Shown: positions 20,613 through 28,906 of the stretch, piece after piece
How positions within the stretch are numbered: the stretch's first letter is position 1
How the letters are laid out: the number at the start of each line of letters is the position of its first letter
Assembly (NCBI RefSeq): GCF_001507595.1
Contig: NZ_LQBQ01000038.1
Coordinates: forward strand, 62,001-126,000
From: Ruegeria marisrubri
Lineage (GTDB): Bacteria > Pseudomonadota > Alphaproteobacteria > Rhodobacterales > Rhodobacteraceae
Length of the DNA: 64,000 bases
Direction of reading: 5' to 3'
The notes under the pieces: generated by a model
Databases searched by the model: none
Seen by the model: the letters and a program-made list of their open reading frames with translations, nothing else
Told to the model about the DNA's origin: nothing
Position numbers and translations under genes: made by a program

Positions 20613-21557
20613 ATGGCCGAAACTCGTCACACCAGGGTCCTGATCATCGGCTCGGGGCCTGCAGGCTATTCTGCGGGCGTCTATGCCAGCCGCGCGATGC
20701 TGCAACCGATTCTGGTTCAGGGCATCGAACCGGGCGGCCAGTTGACCACGACGACCGAGGTCGAGAACTATCCCGGCTTTACCGAGGTTCAGGGGCCGGA
20801 CCTGATGGTCAAGATGCAGGAACATGCCGAGGCGATGGGCTGTGAGGTGATCGGCGACATCATCACCGATCTGGACCTGAGCAAGCGCCCCTTCACCGCC
20901 AAGGGCGACAGCGGCACCACCTACACCGCCGACGCCGTGATCCTTGCCACCGGTGCGCGCGCGAAATGGCTGGGCCTGCCGTCGGAGGAGAAATTCAAGG
21001 GCTTCGGCGTGTCGGCCTGCGCCACCTGCGACGGGTTCTTCTATCGCGGACAGGAAATCGTGGTGGTCGGGGGCGGCAACACCGCCGTTGAAGAGGCGCT
21101 TTTCCTGACCAATTTCGCCAGCAAGGTGACTCTGATCCACCGCCGCGACGAACTGCGCGCGGAAAAGATCCTGCAGGAGCGGCTGTTCAAGAACGAAAAG
21201 ATCGAAACCCTGTGGTTCCATGTGCTCGAGGAAGTGGTCGGCACCGAGGACCCGCTGGGCGTCGAAGGCGTCAAGGTACGCAACGTCCAGACCGGAGAGA
21301 TCAGCGAAATCCCCTGCAAAGGCGTGTTCATCGCCATCGGCCACGCACCGGCGAACGAACTGGTCAAGGACGTGCTGGAAACCCATATGGGCGGCTATGT
21401 CGTGGTCAAACCGGGCTCGACCGAAACCTCGATCCCGGGCGTCTTTGCCGCGGGCGACCTGACCGATCACAAGTATCGCCAGGCCGTGACCTCTGCGGGC
21501 ATGGGCTGCATGGCGGCGCTGGATGCCGAGCGTTTCCTGGCCGAACAGGACGCCTGA
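20613..21557 (+). CDS. trxB: Thioredoxin reductase
   Basis: A 314-residue FAD enzyme that passes electrons from NADPH to thioredoxin. The FAD motif [20 protein letters not shown] is at the N-terminus and the redox-active pair Cys136/Cys139 in ACATCDGFF. The NADPH motif [16 protein letters not shown] lies near 152, and the C-terminal FAD motif [15 protein letters not shown] near 275. Length and motifs match low-molecular-weight bacterial TrxB. It is divergent from the Lrp gene and followed by a clear terminator. Confidence 0.97.
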   Translation: MAETRHTRVLIIGSGPAGYSAGVYASRAMLQPILVQGIEPGGQLTTTTEVENYPGFTEVQGPDLMVKMQEHAEAMGCEVIGDIITDLDLSKRPFTAKGDSGTTYTADAVILATGARAKWLGLPSEEKFKGFGVSACATCDGFFYRGQEIVVVGGGNTAVEEALFLTNFASKVTLIHRRDELRAEKILQERLFKNEKIETLWFHVLEEVVGTEDPLGVEGVKVRNVQTGEISEIPCKGVFIAIGHAPANELVKDVLETHMGGYVVVKPGSTETSIPGVFAAGDLTDHKYRQAVTSAGMGCMAALDAERFLAEQDA

Positions 21558-21580
21558 CACCTTCGGTTCTTCAATTTTCG

Positions 21581-21620
21581 CGGGCCGGTCTCTGGCAAGG
21601 GGCCGGCCCGTTCGTGTTTT
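21581..21620 (+). terminator. Rho-independent terminator after trxB
   Basis: An 8-bp stem, CGGGCCGG (21581-21588) with CCGGCCCG (21603-21610), and a T-rich tail ending in TTTT lie 24 bp past the trxB stop. Confidence 0.75.
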
Positions 21621-21699
21621 GCCGTGCACGGAGCCGTGTATTGACCCGGTTCGCCCTGCCCCGCAGAGTCGAGCGGACGGACAACAGGCGGAGATATCG

Positions 21700-23397
21700 T
21701 TGGCGCGTGCAATCTGGCGAGGCAGCTGGACCACGAGACTCAGGCTCGCAACAGGTCTGATCCTGTTCACCTTCGCCTTTTTCCACTTCATCAATATCGG
21801 GCTGGGCCTGCTGGACCCGGTCTGGATGAACGGCATGCAGGACGCCCGGCAGGTGATCACCCGCAGCGCGGTCGGCACCGTCATTCTGTACGGCGCCCTG
21901 CTGATCCATGTCGGGCTGGCCCTGACATCCCTGGCGCGGCGGCGCACCCTGCGGATGCCGTTCAACATGGGGCTGCAGATTCTCCTGGGCCTGCTGATCC
22001 CGCTGCAACTGATCCCGCATGTCGTTCACACCCGGCTTGCCCACGACCTGTTCGGGGTCAATGACGAGATGAGCTATCTCATCGTCCTGATGTGGCCGAC
22101 CGAGGCGGTCTGGTGGCAGAGTCTGCTGCTCTTGCTCGTCTGGATTCACGGCTGCATCGGCCTGCATCTGTGGCTGCGCCTGACGACGTGGTGGCACCGG
22201 GCGGCGCCCTATCTGATCGGCCTTGCGGTCCTGATCCCGGCGTTTGCCTTTGCCGGGCTGATTACCGAAGGGCGGCGCATGACGTCGGAGTTCGCGGATG
22301 ACGAGCTGCGCACGGCCTATATCGAACATTTCAACTGGCCGGGCGAACAGGCGTTCGCGACCCTTTTTGCCGTCAAGGGTTGGGGACACGCGGTCTTCTG
22401 GGCCGCTCTGGCGCTGACCGCTTCGGTCTATCTGGGCAGGAAGGTCTGGCGCCGGCGGCACACGGTGCGGATCCGTTATGTCGAGGGGCCGGAAATCCGC
22501 TCGGAACTGGGTATGACCCTGCTCGAGATGTCGCGGGCGAACGGGGTGCCGCATACCGCGTTGTGTGGCGGCAAGGGGCGGTGCACCACCTGCCGGGTGA
22601 TCGTCGAGGAAGGGGCCGAGCTGCTGCACCCGCCGGGCGAAACCGAGGCCCGCAGCCTTGCCGCGATCGGGGCGCCCCTGACGATGCGGCTGGCCTGCCA
22701 GATCCGGCCGCAACACCCCTCGACCGTGTTCAGGGTCTTCCGCCCCGATGGCCGAAAGAGCCGTGCGCACTCGAGCCAGGGACAGGAACGGAAGCTGGCC
22801 GTTCTCTTTCTGGACATGCGTGGATTTACCGAGCGGACCGTCGGGCAGTTGCCCTATGACGTGGTGTTCCTGCTCAACCGCTTTTTCGACGCCATCGTGC
22901 CGGCCATCACCGGCGCGGGAGGAACGGTGGACAAGTATCTGGGCGACGGGTTGCTGGCGGTGTTCGAAACCCGCGATGCCGCAAGCTCGGCCCGCGCCGG
23001 ACTGAGGGCGGCGATGGAGGTTGGCCATGCGCTGGAGCGCTTCAACGAGCGGCTTGCAAGCGAAAACGCCCCGGCCATCCGGATCGGAATGGGGTTGCAT
23101 CTGGGCAACCTGGTGTTGGGTGAAATCGGCGCGGCCGGGGATGCGGCGCGAACCATCGTCGGGGATACCGTGAACGTGGCCAGCCGCCTGGAAGGGCAGA
23201 CCAAGGCGCTCGGCGTCGAGCTTCTGGTGTCACAGGAAATCCTGCGGGCCGCCGAAATCGAGACCAATCGGCTTGCCCTGCGGAAATTCGAGCTGCGGGG
23301 CGTCACGGAACCGGTCCGGGCCCTGCCCGTCGAACGGGCCTCGCAGCTGGCGGCGCATGTCGCCCCCTTGGAACATGGGTCTCGAAGGGCGCCTTGA
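21700..23397 (+). CDS. Adenylate cyclase with diheme-like membrane anchor and 2Fe-2S domain
   Basis: About 565 residues. Residues 15-250 carry six hydrophobic helices with histidines inside or next to them (His29, 70, 107, 110, 150, 156, 230). This resembles the diheme-b anchor of succinate:quinone oxidoreductases. Residues 255-345 look like a plant-type ferredoxin with Cys289, 295, 298 (C-x5-C-x2-C in CGGKGRCTTCR) and Cys333. Residues 363-550 form a class III cyclase: metal Asp372 (FLDMRGFT) and Asp416 (KYLGDGLLAVF), Lys412, and GDTVNVASRLEGQTK. The start is TTG 21700 with GGCGGAG upstream; no better start follows trxB. A quinone-responsive cyclase with such an anchor (CyaC of Sinorhizobium) is known. 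cAMP production under redox control is inferred. Confidence 0.82.
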   Translation: MARAIWRGSWTTRLRLATGLILFTFAFFHFINIGLGLLDPVWMNGMQDARQVITRSAVGTVILYGALLIHVGLALTSLARRRTLRMPFNMGLQILLGLLIPLQLIPHVVHTRLAHDLFGVNDEMSYLIVLMWPTEAVWWQSLLLLLVWIHGCIGLHLWLRLTTWWHRAAPYLIGLAVLIPAFAFAGLITEGRRMTSEFADDELRTAYIEHFNWPGEQAFATLFAVKGWGHAVFWAALALTASVYLGRKVWRRRHTVRIRYVEGPEIRSELGMTLLEMSRANGVPHTALCGGKGRCTTCRVIVEEGAELLHPPGETEARSLAAIGAPLTMRLACQIRPQHPSTVFRVFRPDGRKSRAHSSQGQERKLAVLFLDMRGFTERTVGQLPYDVVFLLNRFFDAIVPAITGAGGTVDKYLGDGLLAVFETRDAASSARAGLRAAMEVGHALERFNERLASENAPAIRIGMGLHLGNLVLGEIGAAGDAARTIVGDTVNVASRLEGQTKALGVELLVSQEILRAAEIETNRLALRKFELRGVTEPVRALPVERASQLAAHVAPLEHGSRRAP

Positions 23398-23589
23398 TCC
23401 GGGAAAATCGCGGAAGACCGTCCAATCCAAAGCCCGAAACAGGAAAATCCTTTCAATCTGCGAAAAAACGGCACACAACGTCCTTACTTTCATCCACCTG
23501 TCTGGACTTCCGCCGGACGACGAGTCAAATGCCCAGCCGAAGATCCCAGAAACACCGGTAATTCCAACCGAACCGACAAGAGTATTCCA

Positions 23590-25308
23590 ATGACGATGTT
23601 GAGCAATCTGGCCCCCATTCCCGAACTGTATGTCTCTTACGACTCGGCGCAGAAACTGAAGGTCGAGGCGGCGGACCTGACCAGCTGGGATCTGACCCCG
23701 CGCCAGATCTGCGATCTGGAACTGCTGATGAATGGCGGCTTCAACCCTCTCAAGGGGTTCCTCTCGGAAGAGGATTACAACGGCGTCGTCGAGAACATGC
23801 GCCTGGCCGACGGCACCCTCTGGCCGATGCCGATCACGCTGGACGTGAACGAAGAGTTTGCCGAGAAGATCGAGCTGGGCCAGGACATCGCGCTGCGCGA
23901 TCAGGAGGGCGTGATCCTCGCCACCATGACGGTCACCGACCGCTGGACCCCGGACAAGGCGCGCGAGGCCGAAAAGGTTTTCGGCGCGGACGACGAGGCG
24001 CATCCGGCGGTGAACTATCTGCACAACGTGGCCGGCAAGGTCTACCTCGGCGGTCCGGTGACCGGTATCCAGCCTCCGATCCACTATGACTTCAAGGCCC
24101 GCCGCGACACGCCGAACGAGCTGCGCGCCTATTTCCGCAAGGTGGGCTGGCGCCGCATCGTTGCCTTCCAGACCCGCAACCCGCTGCACCGCGCGCACCA
24201 GGAACTGACCTTCCGCGCCGCCAAGGAGGCGCAGGCCAACCTGCTGATCCACCCGGTCGTGGGCATGACCAAGCCGGGCGACGTCGATCATTTCACCCGC
24301 GTGCGCTGCTATGAGGCGGTGCTGGACAAGTATCCGGCCTCGACCACCTCGATGAGCCTGCTGAACCTGGCCATGCGCATGGCCGGCCCGCGCGAGGCGG
24401 TCTGGCACGGGCTGATCCGCAAGAACCACGGCTGCACCCATTTCATCGTCGGCCGCGACCACGCGGGCCCCGGCAAGAACAGCAAGGGCGAGGATTTCTA
24501 CGGCCCCTATGACGCGCAAGAGCTGTTCCGCAAGTACCAGGACGAGATCGGCATCGAGATGGTCGATTTCAAACACATGGTCTATGTGCAGGAGCGCGCG
24601 CAATACGAGCCCGCCGACGAGATCGCGGACCGCGACAACGTCACCATCCTGAACATCAGCGGCACCGAGCTGCGCCGCCGTTTGCGCGAGGGGCTGGAGA
24701 TTCCGGAATGGTTCTCGTTCCCCGAGGTGGTCGAGGAACTGCGCCGCCGCTTCCCGCCGCGGTCCAAGCAGGGCTTCACCGTCTTTTTCACCGGCTTCTC
24801 GGGTTCGGGCAAGTCGACCATCGCCAACGCGCTGATGGTCAAGCTGATGGAGATGGGCGACCGCCCGGTGACGCTGCTGGATGGCGACATCGTGCGCAAG
24901 AACCTCAGCTCGGAGCTGGGCTTCTCGAAGGAACACCGCGACCTCAACATCCGCCGCATCGGCTATGTTGCCAGCGAAATCACCAAGAATGGCGGCATCG
25001 CCATCTGCGCCCCGATCGCGCCCTACGCCGCCACCCGCCGCGCGGTGCGCGAAGAGATCGAGCAATTCGGCGCCTTCTGCGAGGTGCATGTGGCGACCTC
25101 GATCGAGGAATGCGAACGCCGCGACCGCAAGGGGCTGTACAAGCTGGCGCGCGAGGGCAAGATCAAGGAATTCACCGGCATCTCGGACCCCTATGACGTG
25201 CCCGAAAACCCCGAGCTGCGCGTCGAGACCGAAAACGTGGACGTGGACAACTGCGCCCACCAGGTGCTGCTGAAGCTGGAGAGCATGGGCCTGATCGCCG
25301 GCGCTTAA
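23590..25308 (+). CDS. Bifunctional sulfate adenylyltransferase/adenylylsulfate kinase
   Basis: A 572-residue fusion that activates sulfate: ATP sulfurylase makes APS, and APS kinase phosphorylates it to PAPS. The N-terminal 390 residues hold the sulfurylase motifs FQTRNPLHRAHQE near 195 and VGRDHAGPGKNSKG near 290. The kinase starts near 400 with the P-loop GFSGSGKSTIANAL, then LLDGDIVRKNLSSELGFS and GLYKLAREGKIKEFTGI. Both active sites look intact. This single-chain route replaces the CysDN heterodimer. No other cys genes are adjacent. PAPS may feed assimilation or sulfotransfer. Confidence 0.96.
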   Translation: MTMLSNLAPIPELYVSYDSAQKLKVEAADLTSWDLTPRQICDLELLMNGGFNPLKGFLSEEDYNGVVENMRLADGTLWPMPITLDVNEEFAEKIELGQDIALRDQEGVILATMTVTDRWTPDKAREAEKVFGADDEAHPAVNYLHNVAGKVYLGGPVTGIQPPIHYDFKARRDTPNELRAYFRKVGWRRIVAFQTRNPLHRAHQELTFRAAKEAQANLLIHPVVGMTKPGDVDHFTRVRCYEAVLDKYPASTTSMSLLNLAMRMAGPREAVWHGLIRKNHGCTHFIVGRDHAGPGKNSKGEDFYGPYDAQELFRKYQDEIGIEMVDFKHMVYVQERAQYEPADEIADRDNVTILNISGTELRRRLREGLEIPEWFSFPEVVEELRRRFPPRSKQGFTVFFTGFSGSGKSTIANALMVKLMEMGDRPVTLLDGDIVRKNLSSELGFSKEHRDLNIRRIGYVASEITKNGGIAICAPIAPYAATRRAVREEIEQFGAFCEVHVATSIEECERRDRKGLYKLAREGKIKEFTGISDPYDVPENPELRVETENVDVDNCAHQVLLKLESMGLIAGA

Positions 25309-25330
25309 GGGAATAGCGACCGAATTGGAA

Positions 25331-25358
25331 ACGGCCTCCGGACTCCGGGGGCCGTTTT
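25331..25358 (+). terminator. Rho-independent terminator after sat-cysC
   Basis: An 11-bp stem (25331-25341 with 25345-25355, one T-G wobble), a 3-nt loop and TTTT lie 23 bp past the stop. It is one of the strongest terminators in the window. Confidence 0.9.
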
Positions 25359-25399
25359 CCGTTTCAGCGCCTTGCGCCGTTACTGCCGCGGCGCAAGGA

Positions 25400-26278
25400 T
25401 CAATCGGATCGGGGCTGCAACTGATCCCGCAGTGCCTCGGCCGCGCGGCGTTCGAAATCGCCGTATTGTGCGGCGACCGGCTGAATGGCCTGGATGTGCG
25501 GCAGGCGTTTTTCGAAATCCTCGACCGAAACCATCTCGACCGCGCGGCGAATGTCGGCTTCGCTGTTGCAGAGGATCATGCCCGTGGTGTCCAGGAATTG
25601 TTCGATATTGGGGCAGCCCCAGTAGATCGGCACGGTGTTGCACAGGATCGCGTCGATCAGTTTTTCGGAAAAGTAGTTCGGCTCCTGCACGTTCTCGATC
25701 ACCACCGAAAACCGATATGGGGCCAGCCCATCCGCCTTGCGCTCGAACGGGGTATAGCCGCGGCCCATGATGTCCACCTCCTGCCCCGTCTCGCGCACCC
25801 ATTCGACGATGGCATGGCGCAGCTGATGCCCGGTCGTGTCGCGCTTGGCCGAGGCGATCAGCGAGCAGGATTTCGTCTTTTCCAGCGACAGGTCGCGCCA
25901 TTCCGGCACCCAGGTCGTGCCATAGGGCAGGAATACCGCATTGGGCAGGGTCCGCAGCAGCTCTTCGTGAAAGGTGAACACCCGGAAGAAGCGCCGCCAA
26001 GTGTAGCGCAGCAGCTTGATATGCTTGGCATGAATGGCCGCCGGTTCCCCCATCATCAGCGAGATCCGCGCCTTGGTGCCACGGCGCAGGCGGAAATGGG
26101 CCATCGTGTTGGGGAACATGATGATGTGGTCGTTGCGATCCATCTGGCCCACCGTCGCGCCACTCAGGCGGTCGGGGCGGCCAAGCGGCCAGATCAGGTC
26201 TGACACCGGCACCTGCGCCAGATCGGGGCCCAGCCGCAGGCCATAGGGCAAAAGGGCGATCGCAGGGTCTGCCATCAC
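25400..26278 (-). CDS. GT10-family (alpha-1,3-fucosyltransferase-like) glycosyltransferase
   Basis: A 292-residue soluble glycosyltransferase. The C-terminal donor-binding signature of GT10 is clear: FSVVIENVQEPNYFSEKLID with AILCNTVPIYWGCPN (about 188-222). This corresponds to the fucosyltransferase motif that binds GDP-fucose. An upstream SLIASAKRDTTGHQLRHAIV segment is the start of the Rossmann half. Donor and acceptor are unknown; many bacterial GT10-like proteins decorate surface polysaccharide. It is coupled by an ATGA overlap to the upstream PhzF-like gene, and no other polysaccharide genes are nearby. Confidence 0.82.
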   Translation of the reverse strand: MMADPAIALLPYGLRLGPDLAQVPVSDLIWPLGRPDRLSGATVGQMDRNDHIIMFPNTMAHFRLRRGTKARISLMMGEPAAIHAKHIKLLRYTWRRFFRVFTFHEELLRTLPNAVFLPYGTTWVPEWRDLSLEKTKSCSLIASAKRDTTGHQLRHAIVEWVRETGQEVDIMGRGYTPFERKADGLAPYRFSVVIENVQEPNYFSEKLIDAILCNTVPIYWGCPNIEQFLDTTGMILCNSEADIRRAVEMVSVEDFEKRLPHIQAIQPVAAQYGDFERRAAEALRDQLQPRSD

Positions 26279-27162
26279 GCGCCCTCCGTCGGCAGATCGA
26301 CCTGCCCCCGCATCAGGACAAAGCCCTTGCCCGCCACCTTGACCCCGGTCATCGCATCGACAGGTCCGACGCGGGTGACGGTGGCGCGGCCGGGCCGGCC
26401 CATGTCATGCCCCTGTTCGGCCACGAAGCTGTCTTTCTGCATCAGCCCATGTCTCCACAGATAGGCCGCCATCGCGCCGGTCGCCGAGCCGGTGAACGGA
26501 TCCTCGGGCGGGCTGGGCGGCGCCATCAGCAGGCGCGAGAAGGTGTCGCCCTGATCGGTCGCGCCCTGAAGGGTCACCAGGAAGGGCTCCATCATGTCGG
26601 TGCCGGAATAGCCTTGGCTTGCGGCCATGCGGCGCAGGGCGTCGATGTTCAGCCGTGCCGCCCGCAACGCCTCGTGATCGCGCAGAACGGTGATGCAGAA
26701 CGGCAGGCCGGTCGAAACCATCTGCGGCGGCGAAACGATCGCATCGGGATCGAGGCCGATGCCTTCGGACACCAGATCCGCAGGGATCATCGCGCCGAAA
26801 ACAGGGGCAACCTGCGTCATTTCGATCTCGTCCCCGTCCAGCCGGATTTCGACGATCCCCGCGCCGGTTTCCAGTGCCAGGGTGTCGCCGGATACCAGCC
26901 CGCGCGCGCGCATGGCGGCGACGGTGGCGATGGTGGGATGGCCGGCAAAGGGAATCTCGCGGCTGGCCAGGAAATAGCGCACGCGGGTATCGGCAATGTC
27001 AGAGGGGCCGGTGAAGGTGCATTCGACCAGCGAGGTCTCGCGCACGTAGGCGATGCAGACGTCCTCGGGCAGCACCGCACCGCCATGCACGACGGCGCAG
27101 CCATTGCCGCCAAAGGCGCGGTCGGTGAACGCGTCCACCCAATCGAAGTCGAACCAGCTCAT
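26275..27162 (-). CDS. PhzF-family isomerase/epimerase-like protein
   Basis: A 295-residue protein of the PhzF (diaminopimelate epimerase-like fold) family. Features are VDAFTDRAFGGNGCAVVHGG at the start, ETSLVECTFTGP, the FLASREIPFAGHPTIATVAA region near 75, and DPFTGSATGAMAAYLW near 222. PhzF of phenazine synthesis isomerises trans-2,3-dihydro-3-hydroxyanthranilate, but most family members have no known substrate and no phenazine genes are present. ATG 27162 follows GGGAGAG. Its stop overlaps the glycosyltransferase start, an unusual partner. Confidence 0.85.
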   Translation of the reverse strand: MSWFDFDWVDAFTDRAFGGNGCAVVHGGAVLPEDVCIAYVRETSLVECTFTGPSDIADTRVRYFLASREIPFAGHPTIATVAAMRARGLVSGDTLALETGAGIVEIRLDGDEIEMTQVAPVFGAMIPADLVSEGIGLDPDAIVSPPQMVSTGLPFCITVLRDHEALRAARLNIDALRRMAASQGYSGTDMMEPFLVTLQGATDQGDTFSRLLMAPPSPPEDPFTGSATGAMAAYLWRHGLMQKDSFVAEQGHDMGRPGRATVTRVGPVDAMTGVKVAGKGFVLMRGQVDLPTEGA

Positions 27163-27274
27163 GCGCACTCTCCCGCCGTTGCGTTGATACAGGTCGGGAA
27201 CCAGCCCGATGGGCCCGTATCTATCACCGCAAGGGCGGCGGATGCCATGTCAAATCAGAGGTTGAGCCGGTGGA

Positions 27275-27499
27275 TCAGTGGACGGTCACGGGCGACAGGT
27301 CGTGTTGCCGCGCCAGCACGAAGGCCAGCTTGCGGTCGGCGACAAGCGCCAGTTGCTGCCCCTGGGAATCGTGGACCGCGTAAAGATGTTCGCGGTCTCC
27401 GGCCTGCAGCCGGACTTCCTCGGGCAGATCGGCGACGTCGACAGCCTTCACATAGACGATCTTGCTGCCCTCGTCCTTGAAGTCGAATGGTGTGTGCAT
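27275..27499 (-). CDS. DUF1150 family protein
   Basis: A 74-residue protein matching the DUF1150 pattern: KIVYVKAVDVADLPEEVRLQ, then LYAVHDSQGQQLALVADRKL and a C-terminal ARQHDLSPVTVH. In many alphaproteobacteria this small gene sits directly after hsp20, as here (3 bp between). Shared heat-shock expression is therefore likely. The function is unknown. Confidence 0.85.
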   Translation of the reverse strand: MHTPFDFKDEGSKIVYVKAVDVADLPEEVRLQAGDREHLYAVHDSQGQQLALVADRKLAFVLARQHDLSPVTVH

Positions 27500-27502
27500 C
27501 GC

Positions 27503-27916
27503 TTACCCCTTTTTGATGTTGATGGTCTGCACCACGGTTTCGGGAACCGCGCGCGTCAGGTCGATGTGCAGCAGACCGTTTTCCATCACGGCCTCCCCGA
27601 CCTCGACCCCGTCGGCCAGCACGAACATGCGCTGGAACTGGCGAGCGGCGATTCCACGGTGCAGGAACACGCGCCCCTCGCTGTCGTCGCGTTGACGGCC
27701 CCGGATCACCAGTTGGCGATCCTCGATGGTGATCGACAGATCATCCTCGGCGAATCCGGCCACGGCCAGCGTGATCCGGTAGGAATGGTCCGAGGTCTGT
27801 TCGATGTTGTAAGGTGGATAGCCTTCGTTTCCGGCCTTGGCCGAGCGTTCCAGGAGGCGTTCCAACTGCTCAAACCCCAGCAGGTGCGGATATGAGCCAA
27901 GAGTAAGTTTCGACAC
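27503..27916 (-). CDS. Hsp20/alpha-crystallin small heat shock protein (IbpA-like)
   Basis: A 137-residue ATP-independent chaperone that holds unfolded proteins. The alpha-crystallin domain spans about 35-125: YPPYNIEQTSDHSYRITLAV, AGFAEDDLSITIEDRQLVIR and the conserved RGIAARQFQRMFVLADGVEV with GLLHIDL. The start is GTG 27916, fixed by MSKLTLGSYPHLLGFEQLER, the usual N-terminus of class A alphaproteobacterial Hsp20. The 5' leader carries a ROSE-like thermometer and is preceded by a sigma-32-type promoter. It forms an operon with the DUF1150 gene. Confidence 0.95.
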   Translation of the reverse strand: MSKLTLGSYPHLLGFEQLERLLERSAKAGNEGYPPYNIEQTSDHSYRITLAVAGFAEDDLSITIEDRQLVIRGRQRDDSEGRVFLHRGIAARQFQRMFVLADGVEVGEAVMENGLLHIDLTRAVPETVVQTINIKKG

Positions 27917-27978
27917 GTTCTTTTCGTCCTTTTGCCAAAGCGACGTCGTTCCGCAGCCCCGTAACGGCGACTGCGCTG
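27917..27978 (-). promoter_or_regulatory. ROSE-like RNA thermometer in the hsp20 leader
   Basis: The leader folds into two hairpins. The one nearest the gene (27925-27945) pairs CGUC with GACG and CUUU with AAAG around a GGCA loop, leaving one bulged G. It hides the ribosome-binding site AAAAGGA (27927-27933). The anti-SD strand contains UCGCU, matching the UYGCU signature of ROSE elements, with its G as the bulge. A second helix, GCAGUC/GGCUGC, lies upstream. Pairing was worked out by eye. Confidence 0.65.
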
Positions 27979-27984
27979 ACTAGA

Positions 27985-28013
27985 ATATGGGGAGAAATCG
28001 TGTCGTCCACAAG
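27985..28013 (-). promoter_or_regulatory. Sigma-32 (RpoH) type promoter of hsp20
   Basis: On the minus strand CTTGTGG (28007-28013), a 14-bp spacer and CCCCATAT (27985-27992) match the RpoH consensus CTTGAAA / CCCCATNT closely. A start a few bases downstream gives a leader of about 60 nt. Confidence 0.8.
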
Positions 28014-28082
28014 GTCTAGGCGAAATCAATGCGAGGGCTTATTCTCTTGGCCAAGCAGCAAACCCAACGAAATGAGTCGCCC

Positions 28083-28307
28083 ATGAACGCGCCCACCGAT
28101 CTGTCGATGAAATCCGATGAAGTTCTGCGGGTCGAGCTTGAGGTGTTCCGCCGCCAGCACCGCGATCTGGACGAGGCGATCGAGGCGCTGGAAGCCAAGG
28201 GAACGGCCGACCAGTTGACGATCCGGCGCCTGAAAAAGCAGAAACTGCGCCTCAAGGACATCATCGCAATGATCGAGGATCGCCTGACCCCCGACATCAT
28301 CGCCTGA
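28083..28307 (+). CDS. YdcH family (DUF465) protein
   Basis: A 74-residue, mostly helical protein: VELEVFRRQHRDLDEAIEAL, then TIRRLKKQKLRLKDIIAMIE. The RLKKQKLRLKD block is the DUF465 hallmark. The function is unknown. I chose ATG 28083 by family length; an in-frame ATG at 28029, with an AGG upstream, would add 18 residues. It is divergent from hsp20 and precedes purE by about 110 bp. Confidence 0.85.
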   Translation: MNAPTDLSMKSDEVLRVELEVFRRQHRDLDEAIEALEAKGTADQLTIRRLKKQKLRLKDIIAMIEDRLTPDIIA

Positions 28308-28357
28308 GCTTGCCGCAGCGGGCGTCAAACGCCTTTGCATCCGCCCACCATACCGCA

Positions 28358-28385
28358 TTGCCACATGGGCCGATTTGGCTATAGT
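28358..28385 (+). promoter_or_regulatory. Sigma-70-type promoter of purEK
   Basis: TTGCCA (28358-28363), a 16-bp spacer and TATAGT (28380-28385) lie 32 bp before the purE start. Confidence 0.6.
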
Positions 28386-28417
28386 GCGCGCTCTTTCCAA
28401 AGCCGGGGACAGAGCGG

Positions 28418-28906
28418 ATGGGCGATATCAAGGTTGGGATCATCATGGGCAGCCAGTCGGACTGGCCGACCATGAAGGAAGCAGCGAACATTCTGGACGA
28501 GCTGGGCGTGGCCTACGAGGCCCGCATCGTCTCGGCCCACCGGACCCCCGACCGGCTGTGGGACTATGGCAAGACCGCCGTGGAACGTGGCCTGCAGGTG
28601 ATCATTGCGGGCGCTGGTGGCGCCGCGCACCTGCCCGGAATGATGGCCTCGAAAACACGGGTGCCGGTGATCGGCGTTCCGGTGCAGACCCGAGCGCTGT
28701 CGGGTGTCGACTCGCTCTATTCCATCGTTCAGATGCCCAAGGGCTTTCCGGTCGCGACCATGGCCATCGGATCGGCCGGCGGGGCCAATGCCGGGCTGAT
28801 GGCCGCCGGCATCCTCGCGTTGCAGGACGAGGCACTGGCGAAACGGCTGGATGACTGGCGCGATGCGCTTTCGGCCTCGATCCCGGAGGCGCCCAGCGAT
28901 GAGTGA
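28418..28906 (+). CDS. purE: 5-(carboxyamino)imidazole ribonucleotide mutase
   Basis: A 162-residue class I PurE that converts N5-CAIR to CAIR in purine synthesis. The start [20 protein letters not shown] and the [13 protein letters not shown] segment (catalytic His) are the class signatures, followed by [19 protein letters not shown] and [16 protein letters not shown]. It overlaps purK by 8 bp, so the products of this two-gene operon are translated together. Confidence 0.97.
   Translation: MGDIKVGIIMGSQSDWPTMKEAANILDELGVAYEARIVSAHRTPDRLWDYGKTAVERGLQVIIAGAGGAAHLPGMMASKTRVPVIGVPVQTRALSGVDSLYSIVQMPKGFPVATMAIGSAGGANAGLMAAGILALQDEALAKRLDDWRDALSASIPEAPSDE

Noticed and set aside
23230..25260. 676-codon minus-strand frame
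   Set aside because: Antisense to the sulfate-activation fusion gene, with no recognisable domain.
26275..27162. Phenazine biosynthesis
   Set aside because: The PhzF fold is common outside phenazine pathways, and no other phz gene is present.
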